Assembly (NCBI RefSeq): GCF_041435495.1
Contig: NZ_CP108644.1
Coordinates: 992,001-1,056,000 of the forward strand
DNA length: 64,000 bases
Origin: Streptomyces sp. NBC_01116
GTDB taxonomy: Bacteria > Actinomycetota > Actinomycetes > Streptomycetales > Streptomycetaceae
Reading direction: 5' to 3'
Shown: piece by piece, positions 41,622-50,386 of the stretch
Numbering within the stretch: position 1 is the stretch's first letter
How the letters are laid out: the number at the start of each line of letters is the position of its first letter
The notes under the pieces: model-generated
The model's input: only the letters and a program-made list of their open reading frames with translations
Told to the model about the DNA's origin: nothing
Database searches by the model: none
Program-made: the position numbers and the translations under genes

Positions 41622-42959
41622 ATGCCGGCCACACCTCCGGGCACACCCGTCGCAGCGCCGGAGGACCCGTACGCGGCGGTCCGCACACGGGGGTACGCGG
41701 GGCTGCTGCTGATGGCGGCCGTTCTCGGGGTGCCCGTGTCCGCGGTCGCGTTCGGTTTCCTGGCCCTGGTCTCGGAGCTCCAGTCGCTGACGTACACGGA
41801 GCTGCCGCGGGCGATGGGCTTCGGGGAGACCCCGTCGTGGTGGCCCGTACCCCTGCTGGGCGTCGCGGGTCTTCTGGTCGGCCTCACCGTCCGCCGGCTG
41901 CCGGGCGGGGGCGGGCACCGGCCGGCGGACGGGATGGTGTCCACCGGCGCCCCGGCCGCGGCGGAGCTGCCCGGCATCGTCCTGGCGGCGCTGCTCTCGC
42001 TGGGCGTGGGCGCCGTGCTCGGGCCGGAGGCGCCCCTGGTCGCGCTGGGCGGCGGGCTGGCCGTCCGGGCGGCGGGGCGCGTCACACGGGACCTGACGCC
42101 GCAGGCGCGGTCCCTGGTGGGGGCCTCGGGGGGCTTCGCCGCGGTGAGCGCCCTGCTGGGATCCCCGTTGCTGGGCGCGTTCCTGCTGATGGAGGTGTCG
42201 GGGCTGGCCGGGCCGATGCTGGGCGTGGTGCTGGTTCCCGGGCTGCTCGCCGCGGGGATCGGTGCGCTGATCTTCACGGGGCTGGGTTCCTGGACGGGTC
42301 TGGGGACCTACTCGCTGACGCTGGGCGAGGTGCCGTCGGCGGCGGCCCCCGACATCGCCGGGTTCGGGTGGGCGCTGGCTCTCGGGGTCGCGGCCGCCTT
42401 CGCCGGCGCGGGCATCCGCCGGCTCTCGCTGGCGCTGCAGGAACGCGTGGAGCGGCGGACGGTGGTGGCCACGGCGGTGACGGGGCTGGCCGTCGGCGGG
42501 CTCGCGCTGGTGTACGCCGAGACGTCGGGCAAGGCCGGTTCCGAGGTGCTGTATTCGGGTGAGCACGAGTTGGGCCATCTCCTCACCGGGAGCGCGGGCT
42601 ACTCGGTCGGGGCGCTGGTGCTTCTCATCGTCTGCAAGTCGCTGGCCTACTGCGTCTCGTTGAGCTGTTTCCGGGGCGGTCCCGTCTTCCCCGCGATGTT
42701 CGTGGGCGCGGTGGGCGGCGTCGCGCTGTCCCACCTGCCGGGACTGGATCTCACGGCGGGGTTCGCGATGGGCGTCGGGGCCATGTGCGTGGCGATGCTG
42801 CGGCTGCCGATGACCTCGGTGCTCCTGGCGACGCTCCTGCTGGGCGGGGAGGGGCTCACGGTGATGCCCCTGGTGATCGTGGCGGTGGTGGTGGCGTACG
42901 TCGTCACCCTCGGGTTGGCGCCGTCCGCGGTGGCCGGAGCACGGCCGGAAACCGGGTGA
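41622..42959 (+). CDS. ClC-type chloride channel/transporter
   Basis: 445-residue ClC-family membrane protein with about ten hydrophobic segments. GAGGAG lies eight bases before the ATG at 41622; an upstream in-frame start is unlikely. The gating-glutamate motif, normally GKEGP or GREGP, is GPEAP here, keeping the Glu; the usual Ser motif GSGIP is not recognisable; and the third motif is GGPVFPAMFVG instead of GGIFAP. It therefore belongs to a divergent subfamily, and whether it conducts chloride, fluoride or another anion is open. Next gene is 167 bases away. Confidence 0.85.
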   Translation: MPATPPGTPVAAPEDPYAAVRTRGYAGLLLMAAVLGVPVSAVAFGFLALVSELQSLTYTELPRAMGFGETPSWWPVPLLGVAGLLVGLTVRRLPGGGGHRPADGMVSTGAPAAAELPGIVLAALLSLGVGAVLGPEAPLVALGGGLAVRAAGRVTRDLTPQARSLVGASGGFAAVSALLGSPLLGAFLLMEVSGLAGPMLGVVLVPGLLAAGIGALIFTGLGSWTGLGTYSLTLGEVPSAAAPDIAGFGWALALGVAAAFAGAGIRRLSLALQERVERRTVVATAVTGLAVGGLALVYAETSGKAGSEVLYSGEHELGHLLTGSAGYSVGALVLLIVCKSLAYCVSLSCFRGGPVFPAMFVGAVGGVALSHLPGLDLTAGFAMGVGAMCVAMLRLPMTSVLLATLLLGGEGLTVMPLVIVAVVVAYVVTLGLAPSAVAGARPETG

Positions 42960-43126
42960 TCCCCCAGGTCCCCGGTGTCGGGCGGCACATCCGGGTAGAG
43001 GATGGACGGCACCGCGGGAAACGGCGTCGCCGGGGTCCGTACACCCCGTGCACCCTGGAGAGAAGAGCCTCCGCCGCGGGCCGTACGGTTCCTCCCGTCC
43101 CCTGCCCCGTGAAAGGACCCCCGCGC

Positions 43127-43651
43127 ATGACCGAGATCGTCCACGTATCCGCCCCCGAGCTGGTCACGTACGCCGACGAGCTGGCCGGCCTGCTGGCCGA
43201 GACCGTCGACGAGGGGTCCTCGGTGGGCTTCCTCGCCCCGTTGGACCGGGAGACGGCCGCCGCCTGGTGGCGTGAGCGGGCCGCCGACCTGGAGGCGGGG
43301 CGGGTCGGCATCTGGATCGCCCGCGAGGGCGGGCGGGTCTCGGGGACGATCGCGCTGGTGCGCGCTCCGCTGCCGAACGCCCGGCACCGCGCGGAGGTCG
43401 CCAAGCTGATGGTCCGGCCCTCGGCGCGCGGCCAGGGGCTCGGCGGGGCGCTGCTGTCCGCGGTCGAGGCGTACGCGGCGACCGAGGGCATCACGCTGCT
43501 GATCCTGGACACCGAGAGCGGCAGCCTGGCCGAGCAGGTCTACTGCAAGGCGGGCTGGACGAAGGTCGGGAGCGTACCGGGATACGCGGCGGATCCGGCG
43601 GGCAGCCTCAAGCCGACCACTTTCTACTACAAGGAGCTCACCGCTCCGTGA
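43127..43651 (+). CDS. GNAT-family N-acetyltransferase
   Basis: 174-residue acetyltransferase. The acetyl-CoA binding core is AEVAKLMVRPSARGQGLGGALLSAVEAYA (the RGQGLGGALL segment is motif A, residues ~101-110), followed by ITLLILDTESGSLAEQVYCKAGW. The N-terminus, MTEIVHVSAPELVTYADELA, is normal. AAAGGA lies ten bases before the ATG. Substrate unknown. The glutathione peroxidase gene follows after 50 bases on the same strand. Confidence 0.88.
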   Translation: MTEIVHVSAPELVTYADELAGLLAETVDEGSSVGFLAPLDRETAAAWWRERAADLEAGRVGIWIAREGGRVSGTIALVRAPLPNARHRAEVAKLMVRPSARGQGLGGALLSAVEAYAATEGITLLILDTESGSLAEQVYCKAGWTKVGSVPGYAADPAGSLKPTTFYYKELTAP

Positions 43652-43701
43652 GCGGTGGGCGGCACCATGGGCACCACCACGCAATGATCAGGGAGAGTTT
43701 C

Positions 43702-44190
43702 ATGACGCTGCACGACATTCCGCTGCGCACCCTCGCGGGCGAGCCGACCACGCTGGGCGCGTACAGCGGCCGGGCCGTCCTCTTGGTGAACGTGGCCTCC
43801 AAGTGCGGGCTCACCCCGCAGTACGAGGGTCTGGAGCGGTTGCAGCAGAACTACGGGGACCGGGGCCTGACCGTGCTCGGTGTCCCGTGCAACCAGTTCG
43901 CCGGGCAGGAGCCGGGCAGCGCGGAGGAGATCCAGAGCTTCTGCTCGACGACGTACGGGGTCACCTTCCCGCTGCTGGAGAAGATCGACGTCAACGGCGC
44001 GGACCGGCACCCGCTGTACGTGGAGCTGACGAAGCTGGCGGACGCGGACGGGGAGGCCGGGGACGTCCAGTGGAACTTCGAGAAGTTCCTCATCTCGCCG
44101 GCCGGTGAGCCCGTCGCCCGGCTCCGGCCGCGCTCCGAGCCCGAGGCCACGGAGGTCGTGGCGGCGATCGAGGCGCAGCTGCCCGGCTGA
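43702..44190 (+). CDS. Glutathione peroxidase family protein (Cys type)
   Basis: 162-residue peroxidase reducing organic peroxides, in actinobacteria probably with thioredoxin or mycothiol rather than glutathione. The peroxidatic Cys is in VNVASKCGLTPQY (Cys35), Gln in CNQFAGQEPG, and Trp/Asn in VQWNFEKFLI, completing the Cys-Gln-Trp-Asn tetrad. GGGAG precedes the ATG at 43702; an earlier in-frame start would add a His-rich stretch and is unlikely. A 16-bp terminator hairpin follows. Confidence 0.92.
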   Translation: MTLHDIPLRTLAGEPTTLGAYSGRAVLLVNVASKCGLTPQYEGLERLQQNYGDRGLTVLGVPCNQFAGQEPGSAEEIQSFCSTTYGVTFPLLEKIDVNGADRHPLYVELTKLADADGEAGDVQWNFEKFLISPAGEPVARLRPRSEPEATEVVAAIEAQLPG

Positions 44191-44197
44191 GCAGGCC

Positions 44198-44239
44198 GGA
44201 AGGGGCGGTCCGGTACGCGTGTCCCGGACCGCCCCTTCC
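44198..44239. terminator. Bidirectional hairpin terminator
   Basis: Perfect 16-bp stem GGAAGGGGCGGTCCGG/CCGGACCGCCCCTTCC with a ten-base loop, between convergent glutathione peroxidase and acyl-CoA dehydrogenase genes. Confidence 0.85.
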
Positions 44240-44255
44240 CCGTCGCCCGCGGCAG

Positions 44256-45482
44256 CTAGCGGATCGGCATGCCCGACAGGGTGCGGGCGATCACCAGGCG
44301 CTGGATCTCGCTGGTGCCCTCGAAGATGGTGTAGATCGCCGCGTCGCGGTGCATGCGCTCGACCGGGTACTCACGGGTGAATCCGTTGCCGCCGAGGATC
44401 TGGATGGCCTGCGCGGTGACGTCCCGGGCGGTCTCGCTCGCGTACAGCTTGGACATGGAGCCCTCGGCCGAGGTGAACGGCTTGCCGGTGGTGGCCATCC
44501 AGGAGGCGCGCCAGACCAGCAGCCGGGCGGCGTCGATCCGGGTGCGCATGTCGGCGAGCTGGAAGGCGATGCCCTGGTTGTCGATGATCGGCCGGCCGAA
44601 CTGGCTGCGGGTCTTCGCGTAGTCGAGGGCGACCTCGTAGGCGGCGCGGGCGGTGCCCACGGCCATCGCGCCGACGGCCGGGCGGGACGCCTCGAAGGTG
44701 GCCATCGCCGCGTTCTTGACGCGCTCGCCGCCGGACCTGGCGCGCTCGCGGGCGCGGGCGAGGCGCTCGTCGAGCTTCTCCTTGCCGCCGAGCAGGCAGT
44801 GTCCGGGGACGCGGACGTCCTCCAGGACCACCTCGGCGGTGTGCGAGGCGCGGATGCCGTGCTTCTTGAACTTCTGGCCCTGGGAGAGGCCGGGGGTGTC
44901 CGGCGGCACGATGAAGGAGGCGTGGCCCTTGGAGCCGATGTCGGGGTCGACGACGGCGACGACGACGTGGACGTTGGCTATGCCGCCGTTGGTCGCCCAG
45001 GTCTTGGTGCCGTTGAGGACCCACTCGTCCTTGGCCTCGTCGTAGACGGCCCGGGTGCGCATCGAGGCGACGTCGGATCCGGCGTCGGGCTCGGACGAGC
45101 AGAAGGCGGCGACCTTCACGTCGTCGGCGTCGCCGTACATCTGCGGGATCCAGGTGCCGATCTGCTCCTCGGTGCCGTTGGCGAGGACGCCGACGGCCGC
45201 CAGGCCCGTACCGACGATCGACAGGGCGATGCCCGCGTCGCCCCAGAAGAGCTCTTCCATGGCCATGGGGATACCGAGACCCGTAGGGTCGAAGAACTGC
45301 TGGGCGTAGAAGTCCAGGGAGTAGATGCCGACCTTGGCCGCTTCCTGGATGACGGGCCAGGGCGTTTCCTCACGCTCGTCCCACTCCGAGGCGGCGGGGC
45401 GGATGACATCCGCCGCGAAGCCGTGGAGCCACTCCTTGACCTGCTTCTGGTCGTCGTTGAGCTCAAGCGTGAACTCGGCCAT
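44256..45482 (-). CDS. Acyl-CoA dehydrogenase
   Basis: 408-residue FAD enzyme introducing the alpha-beta double bond in acyl-CoA for beta-oxidation. It has the three usual domains: N-terminal helices (FTLELNDDQKQVKEWLHGFA), the middle beta domain with AAFCSSEPDAGSDVASM and KTWATNGGIA, and the C-terminal domain with RSQFGRPI, QILGGNGFTREYPVER and AIYTIFEGTSEIQRL. GGAGGGG precedes the ATG at 45482. It is divergent from a TetR regulator across a palindromic promoter, implying control by that regulator. Acyl chain length preference is not visible. Confidence 0.93.
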   Translation of the reverse strand: MAEFTLELNDDQKQVKEWLHGFAADVIRPAASEWDEREETPWPVIQEAAKVGIYSLDFYAQQFFDPTGLGIPMAMEELFWGDAGIALSIVGTGLAAVGVLANGTEEQIGTWIPQMYGDADDVKVAAFCSSEPDAGSDVASMRTRAVYDEAKDEWVLNGTKTWATNGGIANVHVVVAVVDPDIGSKGHASFIVPPDTPGLSQGQKFKKHGIRASHTAEVVLEDVRVPGHCLLGGKEKLDERLARARERARSGGERVKNAAMATFEASRPAVGAMAVGTARAAYEVALDYAKTRSQFGRPIIDNQGIAFQLADMRTRIDAARLLVWRASWMATTGKPFTSAEGSMSKLYASETARDVTAQAIQILGGNGFTREYPVERMHRDAAIYTIFEGTSEIQRLVIARTLSGMPIR

Positions 45483-45515
45483 GTTCCCCTCCAGGCACTG
45501 CGGCGAAAACCATGT

Positions 45516-45530
45516 GTTACTCGCGGTAAC
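45516..45530. promoter_or_regulatory. Operator in the acyl-CoA dehydrogenase/TetR divergent promoter
   Basis: Perfect palindrome GTTAC-TCGCG-GTAAC. A further half-site GTTACC lies at 45539-45544, followed by AGTAGGTAC. Similar GTTAC-type palindromes serve as sites for fatty-acid-responsive TetR regulators in actinobacteria. Assigned to the adjacent TetR protein by position. Confidence 0.6.
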
Positions 45531-45669
45531 CACAGTCTGTTACCGACAAGTAGGTACTGTCAACCGCCACGGAGCCGATCAGGCGCCCGTCCCGCGGAGT
45601 GTTACGTTGCGCGGGCGTGCAGAGGCGGTGCGACGGCATCGCGTGGCCAGGGGTGGGAGAAGAGACGAC

Positions 45670-46332
45670 ATGGAGACCGCACGAAGCGCCGAGCGACAGC
45701 GGACCGCGGCCGAGAGCCGCCGCCGCGAGTTGCTGGAAGCGGCGGACCGGGTGGTGCTCAGGGACGGACCGCAGGCCTCGATGAACGCCATCGCCGCCGA
45801 GGCCGGGATCACCAAACCCATCCTCTACCGCCACTTCGGGGACAAGGGCGGCCTCTACCGCGCCCTCGCAAAGCGCCACACCGACGCCCTGCTCATCGCC
45901 CTGCGGGCCGCCCTGGACGCGCCCGCCGACCGGCGTGAGCGGGTGGAGTCGACGCTCGACACCTATCTCGCCGCGATCGAGGCCCGCCCCCAGGTCTACC
46001 GCTTCCTGATGCATCCTGCTGACGGTGCCGCCGCCGACACAGCCCCCTCCCCCGAGCAGGGATTCGACGTCGGCCGGCACTCCGCCCCGCTGCTGCGCCG
46101 CCTCGGCGAGGAGCTGGGCCAGGTGATCGCCGAGCGCGTCGACCTGGGCCCGGACAGCGAGCAGATGGCCCGCATCTGGGGGCACGGGATCGTCGGCATG
46201 ATGCACGCGGCGGGCGACTGGTGGCTCGGCGACCGGCCCTGCTCCCGCGAACGGCTGGTGAGCAGCCTCGCCGACCTGCTGTGGGGCAGGCTCGCGGAGG
46301 CGGGCGACCGCCAGGGCGGCCCGGGGTTCTGA
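45670..46332 (+). CDS. TetR-family regulator of the divergent acyl-CoA dehydrogenase gene
   Basis: 220-residue regulator. The N-terminal helix-turn-helix is ASMNAIAAEAGITKPILYRHFGDKGGLYRALA (residues ~37-68; the ITKPILYRHFGDK recognition segment is typical). The C-terminal ligand domain includes RPQVYRFLMHPADG and IWGHGIVGMMHAAGDWWL, a signature of fatty-acid-type TetR proteins. The ATG at 45670 lacks a strong Shine-Dalgarno. It lies opposite an acyl-CoA dehydrogenase with a palindrome between, so an acyl-CoA effector is plausible but inferred. Confidence 0.9.
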   Translation: METARSAERQRTAAESRRRELLEAADRVVLRDGPQASMNAIAAEAGITKPILYRHFGDKGGLYRALAKRHTDALLIALRAALDAPADRRERVESTLDTYLAAIEARPQVYRFLMHPADGAAADTAPSPEQGFDVGRHSAPLLRRLGEELGQVIAERVDLGPDSEQMARIWGHGIVGMMHAAGDWWLGDRPCSRERLVSSLADLLWGRLAEAGDRQGGPGF

Positions 46333-46369
46333 CCCGATCCGGACGCCGCACCCGGGAGCCCGGCGCCGC

Positions 46370-46915
46370 TCAGCGCCCGCGCGCCCAGGGCGCCCGGCGC
46401 GCCGCGCGCAGCGCCCGGGTGCGCCGCAGCCCGGTCAGCCGGTCGGTGTAGACCCTGCCCTCCAGGTGGTCGCACTCGTGCTGGAGGCACCGGGCGAACC
46501 AACCCGTCCCGGCGATCCGGACCGGCTCGCCGGTCATCGTGAGGCCCTCGACGACCGCGTGGTCGAAGCGATCCGTGCCCGCTTCCAGACCGGGAAGTGA
46601 CAGACAGCCCTCCGGTCCGCGTACGGTGAGTCCGTCCGCCTCGACCAGTTCGGGATTGACCACGTGTCCCAGATGGCGGACATCGTCGTCGTCCGGGCAG
46701 TCGTAGACGAACACCTTGAGCGGGACGCCGACCTGATTGGCGGCGAGCCCGACACCCTGCGCGGCGTACATCGTCGCGAACATGTCCTCGACCAGCCGCG
46801 CCAGCGACGGGCCGAAGTCCGTGACGTCCTCGCAGGCGCGGTGGAGCAACGGGTCGCCGAGCAGACTCATCTCACGGACGAGTCCGGAACTGCCGGGGAT
46901 CGGGCGGTTTCGCAT
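46370..46915 (-). CDS. def: Peptide deformylase
   Basis: Removes the N-formyl group from nascent proteins. 181 residues from the ATG at 46915. All three motifs are present: GVGLAANQ, EGCLSLPG and QHECDHLEG, giving metal ligands Cys, His, His plus catalytic Glu. The C-terminal tail is Arg/Ala-rich. Longer in-frame readings start in sequence without coding character. TAACCT ends seven bases before the ATG and no Shine-Dalgarno is visible, so a leaderless transcript is likely. Divergent from murT. Confidence 0.95.
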   Translation of the reverse strand: MRNRPIPGSSGLVREMSLLGDPLLHRACEDVTDFGPSLARLVEDMFATMYAAQGVGLAANQVGVPLKVFVYDCPDDDDVRHLGHVVNPELVEADGLTVRGPEGCLSLPGLEAGTDRFDHAVVEGLTMTGEPVRIAGTGWFARCLQHECDHLEGRVYTDRLTGLRRTRALRAARRAPWARGR

Positions 46916-46922
46916 GGCGGCA

Positions 46923-46928
46923 AGGTTA
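46923..46928 (-). promoter_or_regulatory. Putative -10 element (TAACCT) of a leaderless def transcript
   Basis: On the minus strand TAACCT matches TANNNT and ends seven bases before the def start codon. Confidence 0.4.
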
Positions 46929-47029
46929 CGTTCCGCCGGGGCCGGGGAGTTCCCGTGGTGCCGCGGTGCGGTCGCCGCGCCGGACATCGATAGGCTGGGC
47001 GCGGACCGATGCAAGGAGGATCTAGGACG

Positions 47030-48268
47030 ATGGCAGGCAACACGGAGCCGTTGTCGCCGCGGGCCAAACTGGCCGTGACGGCGGGCAAGGCCGCGGCGGC
47101 GGTGTCACGCGCCGCGGGGCGGGGCAGCGGATCGGTGATCGGCGGCCGGGTGGCGCTCAAACTCGACCCCGACCTGCTGGGGCGGCTGGCGCAGCACCTG
47201 GACGTGATCCTCGTGTCGGCGACGAACGGCAAGACGACCACCACACGGCTGATCGCCGAGGCGCTGCGGGCCGCCGGGCCCGTCGTGTCGAACGCGCTCG
47301 GCGCGAACATGCCCGCGGGCATCACCTCGGCGCTGGCCGGCGGCTCGGACGCGAAGTTCGGCGTGATCGAGGTCGACGAGAAGTATCTGGCGGGTGTCGC
47401 GCGCGACACCACGCCCAAGGCGATCGCCCTGCTCAACCTCTCCCGCGACCAGCTGGACCGCGCGGCGGAGACCCGGATGATGGCCGAGCACTGGCGTGAG
47501 GGCCTCTCCGGCTCGAAGGCCGTGGTCATCGCGAACGCGGACGACCCGCTGGTCGTCTGGGCGGCCTCCTCCTCGCCCAACGTGGTGTGGGTGGCGGCCG
47601 GCCAGGCGTGGAAGGACGACGCCTGGTCCTGCCCGTCCTGCGGCGGTGTGATGCAGCGTCCGGGCGACGACTGGTTCTGCGGGCAGTGCGGCTTCCGCCG
47701 CCCCGCCCCGAGCTGGGCGCTGAACGGCGACTACGTCCTGGACCCGCACGGTTCGGCGTGGCCGATCCACCTCCAGCTGCCGGGCCGGGCGAACAAGGCG
47801 AACGCCACCAGCTCCGCCGCCGTCGCCGCCGTCTTCGGCGTGCCGCCGCAGGTCGCGCTGGAGCGGATGTACCAGGTGCAGGCGGTGGCCGGACGCTACG
47901 ACGTCGTCACCTTCCAGAACCGTGAGCTGCGTCTGCTGCTGGCGAAGAACCCGGCCGGCTGGCTGGAGACGTTCTCGCTCATCGACCCGCCGCCGACGCC
48001 GGTGATCCTCTCGGTGAACGCGCGCGGCGCGGACGGCACGGACACCTCCTGGCTGTGGGACGTGGACTACACGCAGCTGGCGGGTCACCCGATCTTCGTG
48101 CTCGGCGACCGGAAGCTGGACCTCGCGGTCCGCCTCGAAGTGGCCGGTCTCGACTTCCGGGTCTGCGAGACGCTCGACGAGGCCGTGGGTTACGCACCGC
48201 CCGGCCGCATCGAGGTCATCGCCAACTACACCGCCTTCCAGGATCTGCGCCGTCGTGTCGGCAACTGA
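47030..48268 (+). CDS. murT: Lipid II isoglutaminyl synthase, MurT subunit
   Basis: Mur-ligase-like subunit that, with GatD, amidates the alpha-carboxyl of D-Glu in lipid II. 412 residues from the ATG at 47030, preceded by AAGGAGG. P-loop SATNGKTTTTR near residue 67, a Cys4 ribbon (CPSCGG and CGQCG near residues 205-225) characteristic of MurT, and a C-terminal DUF1727-like domain. gatD follows after 34 bases in the same operon. A divergent promoter is shared with def. Confidence 0.93.
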   Translation: MAGNTEPLSPRAKLAVTAGKAAAAVSRAAGRGSGSVIGGRVALKLDPDLLGRLAQHLDVILVSATNGKTTTTRLIAEALRAAGPVVSNALGANMPAGITSALAGGSDAKFGVIEVDEKYLAGVARDTTPKAIALLNLSRDQLDRAAETRMMAEHWREGLSGSKAVVIANADDPLVVWAASSSPNVVWVAAGQAWKDDAWSCPSCGGVMQRPGDDWFCGQCGFRRPAPSWALNGDYVLDPHGSAWPIHLQLPGRANKANATSSAAVAAVFGVPPQVALERMYQVQAVAGRYDVVTFQNRELRLLLAKNPAGWLETFSLIDPPPTPVILSVNARGADGTDTSWLWDVDYTQLAGHPIFVLGDRKLDLAVRLEVAGLDFRVCETLDEAVGYAPPGRIEVIANYTAFQDLRRRVGN

Positions 48269-48302
48269 CCCCGGCCCCGGCCACCTCCGGAGAGGACGAA
48301 GC

Positions 48303-49028
48303 ATGAACAACGGTCTGCGTCTGGTCTGGGTCTACCCCGACCTGCTCAGCACCTACGGCGACCAGGGCAACGCCCTGGTCGTGGAGCGGCGTGCCCGGCA
48401 GCGCGGTCTGGACGTGCAGCGCGTCGACGTGCGCAGCGACCAGCCGGTGCCGACGTCCGGCGACATCTATCTGATCGGCGGCGGTGAGGACCGTCCGCAG
48501 CGCCTGGCGGCCGAGCGGCTGCGCCGCGACGGCGGGCTGAGCCGGGCCGCCTCCAACGGCGCGATCATCTTCTCGGTCTGCGCGGGCTACCAGATCCTCG
48601 GGCACGAGTTCGTCAACGACCTCGGAGAGCGCGAGGCCGGTCTCGGTCTGCTCGACGTGGTCTCCACCCGCGGCGAGGGCGCGCGGTGCGTCGGCGACGT
48701 ACTGGCGGACATCGACCCGCACCTCGGGCTGCCGCCGCTGACCGGGTTCGAGAACCACCAGGGCGTCACCCATCTCGGCCCGACGGCACGGCCGTTCGCC
48801 CGGGTGCAGTTCGGCCGGGGCAACGGCACCGGGGACGGCACGGAGGGCGCGTACAACGACACGGTCTTCGGGACGTACATGCACGGTCCCGTGATGGCCC
48901 GCAACCCGCACATCGCCGATCTGCTGCTGAAGCTGGCCCTCGACGTGAACGCGCTGCCGCCCACCGACGACCGCTGGTACGACGCCCTGCGCGCCGAGCG
49001 GATCGCCTCGGCGACGCAGCCCGCCTGA
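48303..49028 (+). CDS. gatD: Lipid II isoglutaminyl synthase, GatD glutaminase subunit
   Basis: Class I glutamine amidotransferase, 241 residues, hydrolysing glutamine and channelling ammonia to MurT. Catalytic Cys93 is in FSVCAGYQILG and His in GTYMHGPVMARN; the CobB/CobQ-type start RLVWVYPDLLSTYGDQGN is typical of GatD. The ATG at 48303 follows GGAGAGG. It partners with murT just upstream; a hairpin array and terminator follow. Confidence 0.93.
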   Translation: MNNGLRLVWVYPDLLSTYGDQGNALVVERRARQRGLDVQRVDVRSDQPVPTSGDIYLIGGGEDRPQRLAAERLRRDGGLSRAASNGAIIFSVCAGYQILGHEFVNDLGEREAGLGLLDVVSTRGEGARCVGDVLADIDPHLGLPPLTGFENHQGVTHLGPTARPFARVQFGRGNGTGDGTEGAYNDTVFGTYMHGPVMARNPHIADLLLKLALDVNALPPTDDRWYDALRAERIASATQPA

Positions 49029-49036
49029 GCTGGTCT

Positions 49037-49122
49037 CCGCTCGCCCGAGCAGGGTCCGCATGAGGCACTTTCCGCTCGCCTGAGCGGTGTTCGCCTGAGG
49101 TGTTTCCCGCTCGGCTGAGCGG
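49037..49122 (+). repeat. Three tandem small hairpin repeats after gatD
   Basis: Three copies, about 35 bases apart, of CCGCTC-N4-GAGCGG (49072-49087 and 49107-49122 perfect, 49037-49052 with one altered base), flanked by similar TGAG and GTNCG sequence. They look like a diverged tandem repeat that forms serial hairpins at the end of the murT-gatD transcript. Confidence 0.65.
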
Positions 49123-49150
49123 AGTCCAGCAGGCGGACGGCGGGTTCGGT

Positions 49151-49180
49151 CCCGCCACCCTGCGCCGGTAGGGTGGCGGG
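49151..49180. terminator. Hairpin terminator between gatD and pfkA
   Basis: Perfect 11-bp stem CCCGCCACCCT/AGGGTGGCGGG with an eight-base loop. TAGGGT within its right arm (49169-49174) is also a -10 candidate for pfkA. Confidence 0.7.
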
Positions 49181-49238
49181 GATCCAGCCGGACGACGGGG
49201 TCCGGTCGTCGACTTAACGTTGCAAAGGTTTCCGGGCC

Positions 49239-50264
49239 ATGCGCATTGGCGTACTCACCTCCGGCGGCGACTGCCCCGGCCTCAACGCCGTCATCCGTTC
49301 CGTCGTGCACCGCGCGGTGGTGGACCACGGCGACGAGGTCATCGGCTTCCACGACGGCTGGAAGGGCCTCCTGGAGTGCGACTACCGCAAGCTCGACCTT
49401 GACGCGGTGGGCGGCATCCTGGCGCGCGGCGGCACGATCCTCGGCTCCTCCCGGGTCCAGCCCGCGCATCTGCGCGACGGCGTGGAGCGCGCCCGCGGCC
49501 ATGTCGCGGACCTCGGCCTGGACGCCATCATCCCGATCGGCGGCGAGGGCACCCTCAAGGCCGCGAACCTCCTCTCCGAGGCCGGTCTCCCGATCGTCGG
49601 TGTCCCCAAGACCATCGACAACGACATCGCCTCCACCGACGTCACCTTCGGCTTCGACACCGCCGTCGGCGTCGCCACCGAGGCCCTGGACCGGCTGAAG
49701 ACCACCGCCGAGTCGCACCAGCGGGTGCTGATCGTCGAGGTCATGGGCCGCCACACCGGCTGGATCGCCCTGCACTCCGGCATGGCCGCCGGCGCCCACG
49801 CCATCGTGGTGCCCGAGCGCCCCTTCGACATCGACGAGCTGACCGAGCTGGTCGGCAAGCGCTTCTCGGCGGGCAAGAAGTTCGCCATCGTCGTGGTCGC
49901 CGAGGGCGCCAAGCCCCGCGAGGGCTCCATGCAGTTCGAGCAGGGCGTCAAGGACATCTACGGTCACGAGCGGTTCGCCGGGGTGGCCACGCAGCTCTCC
50001 GGGGAGCTGGAGCAGCGGCTCGGCAAGGAGGCCCGCCCGGTCATCCTCGGCCACGTCCAGCGCGGTGGCACGCCCACCGCGTACGACCGGGTCCTGGCGA
50101 CCCGGTTCGGCTGGCACGCGGTGGAGGCGGCGCACCGGGGCGAGTTCGGGATGCTGACCGCGCTGCGCGGCACCGACATCGTGATGGTGCCGCTGGGCGA
50201 GGCCGTCGAGACGCTGAAGACGGTCCCCGCCGAGCGGTACGCCGAGGCGGAGTGCGTGCTCTAG
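49239..50264 (+). CDS. pfkA: ATP-dependent 6-phosphofructokinase
   Basis: Phosphorylates fructose-6-phosphate in glycolysis. 341 residues, normal length. Motifs: MRIGVLTSGGDCPGLNAVIR at the N-terminus, IPIGGEGTLKAA, substrate and catalytic PKTIDNDI, and EVMGRHTGWIA. Gly after Glu in GGEGT marks the ATP-using form rather than the pyrophosphate form (which has GGDD). AAAGG lies ~10-14 bases before the ATG. Single-gene unit bounded by terminators. Confidence 0.94.
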   Translation: MRIGVLTSGGDCPGLNAVIRSVVHRAVVDHGDEVIGFHDGWKGLLECDYRKLDLDAVGGILARGGTILGSSRVQPAHLRDGVERARGHVADLGLDAIIPIGGEGTLKAANLLSEAGLPIVGVPKTIDNDIASTDVTFGFDTAVGVATEALDRLKTTAESHQRVLIVEVMGRHTGWIALHSGMAAGAHAIVVPERPFDIDELTELVGKRFSAGKKFAIVVVAEGAKPREGSMQFEQGVKDIYGHERFAGVATQLSGELEQRLGKEARPVILGHVQRGGTPTAYDRVLATRFGWHAVEAAHRGEFGMLTALRGTDIVMVPLGEAVETLKTVPAERYAEAECVL

Positions 50265-50289
50265 AACACCTCCCGAGGACACGTCGTCC

Positions 50290-50329
50290 AGAACTGCCCC
50301 CGGCCGCAACCGCGGCCGGGGGCAGTTCT
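50290..50329. terminator. Very strong hairpin terminator after pfkA
   Basis: Perfect 18-bp stem (50290-50307 with 50312-50329) and loop AACC, followed by ACTCT; among the longest perfect stems in the window. Confidence 0.85.
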
Positions 50330-50386
50330 ACTCTGGACCGGACAACCGGCACGAAACGGGGACGTGTCCCCATCGGGAGTGAACAG

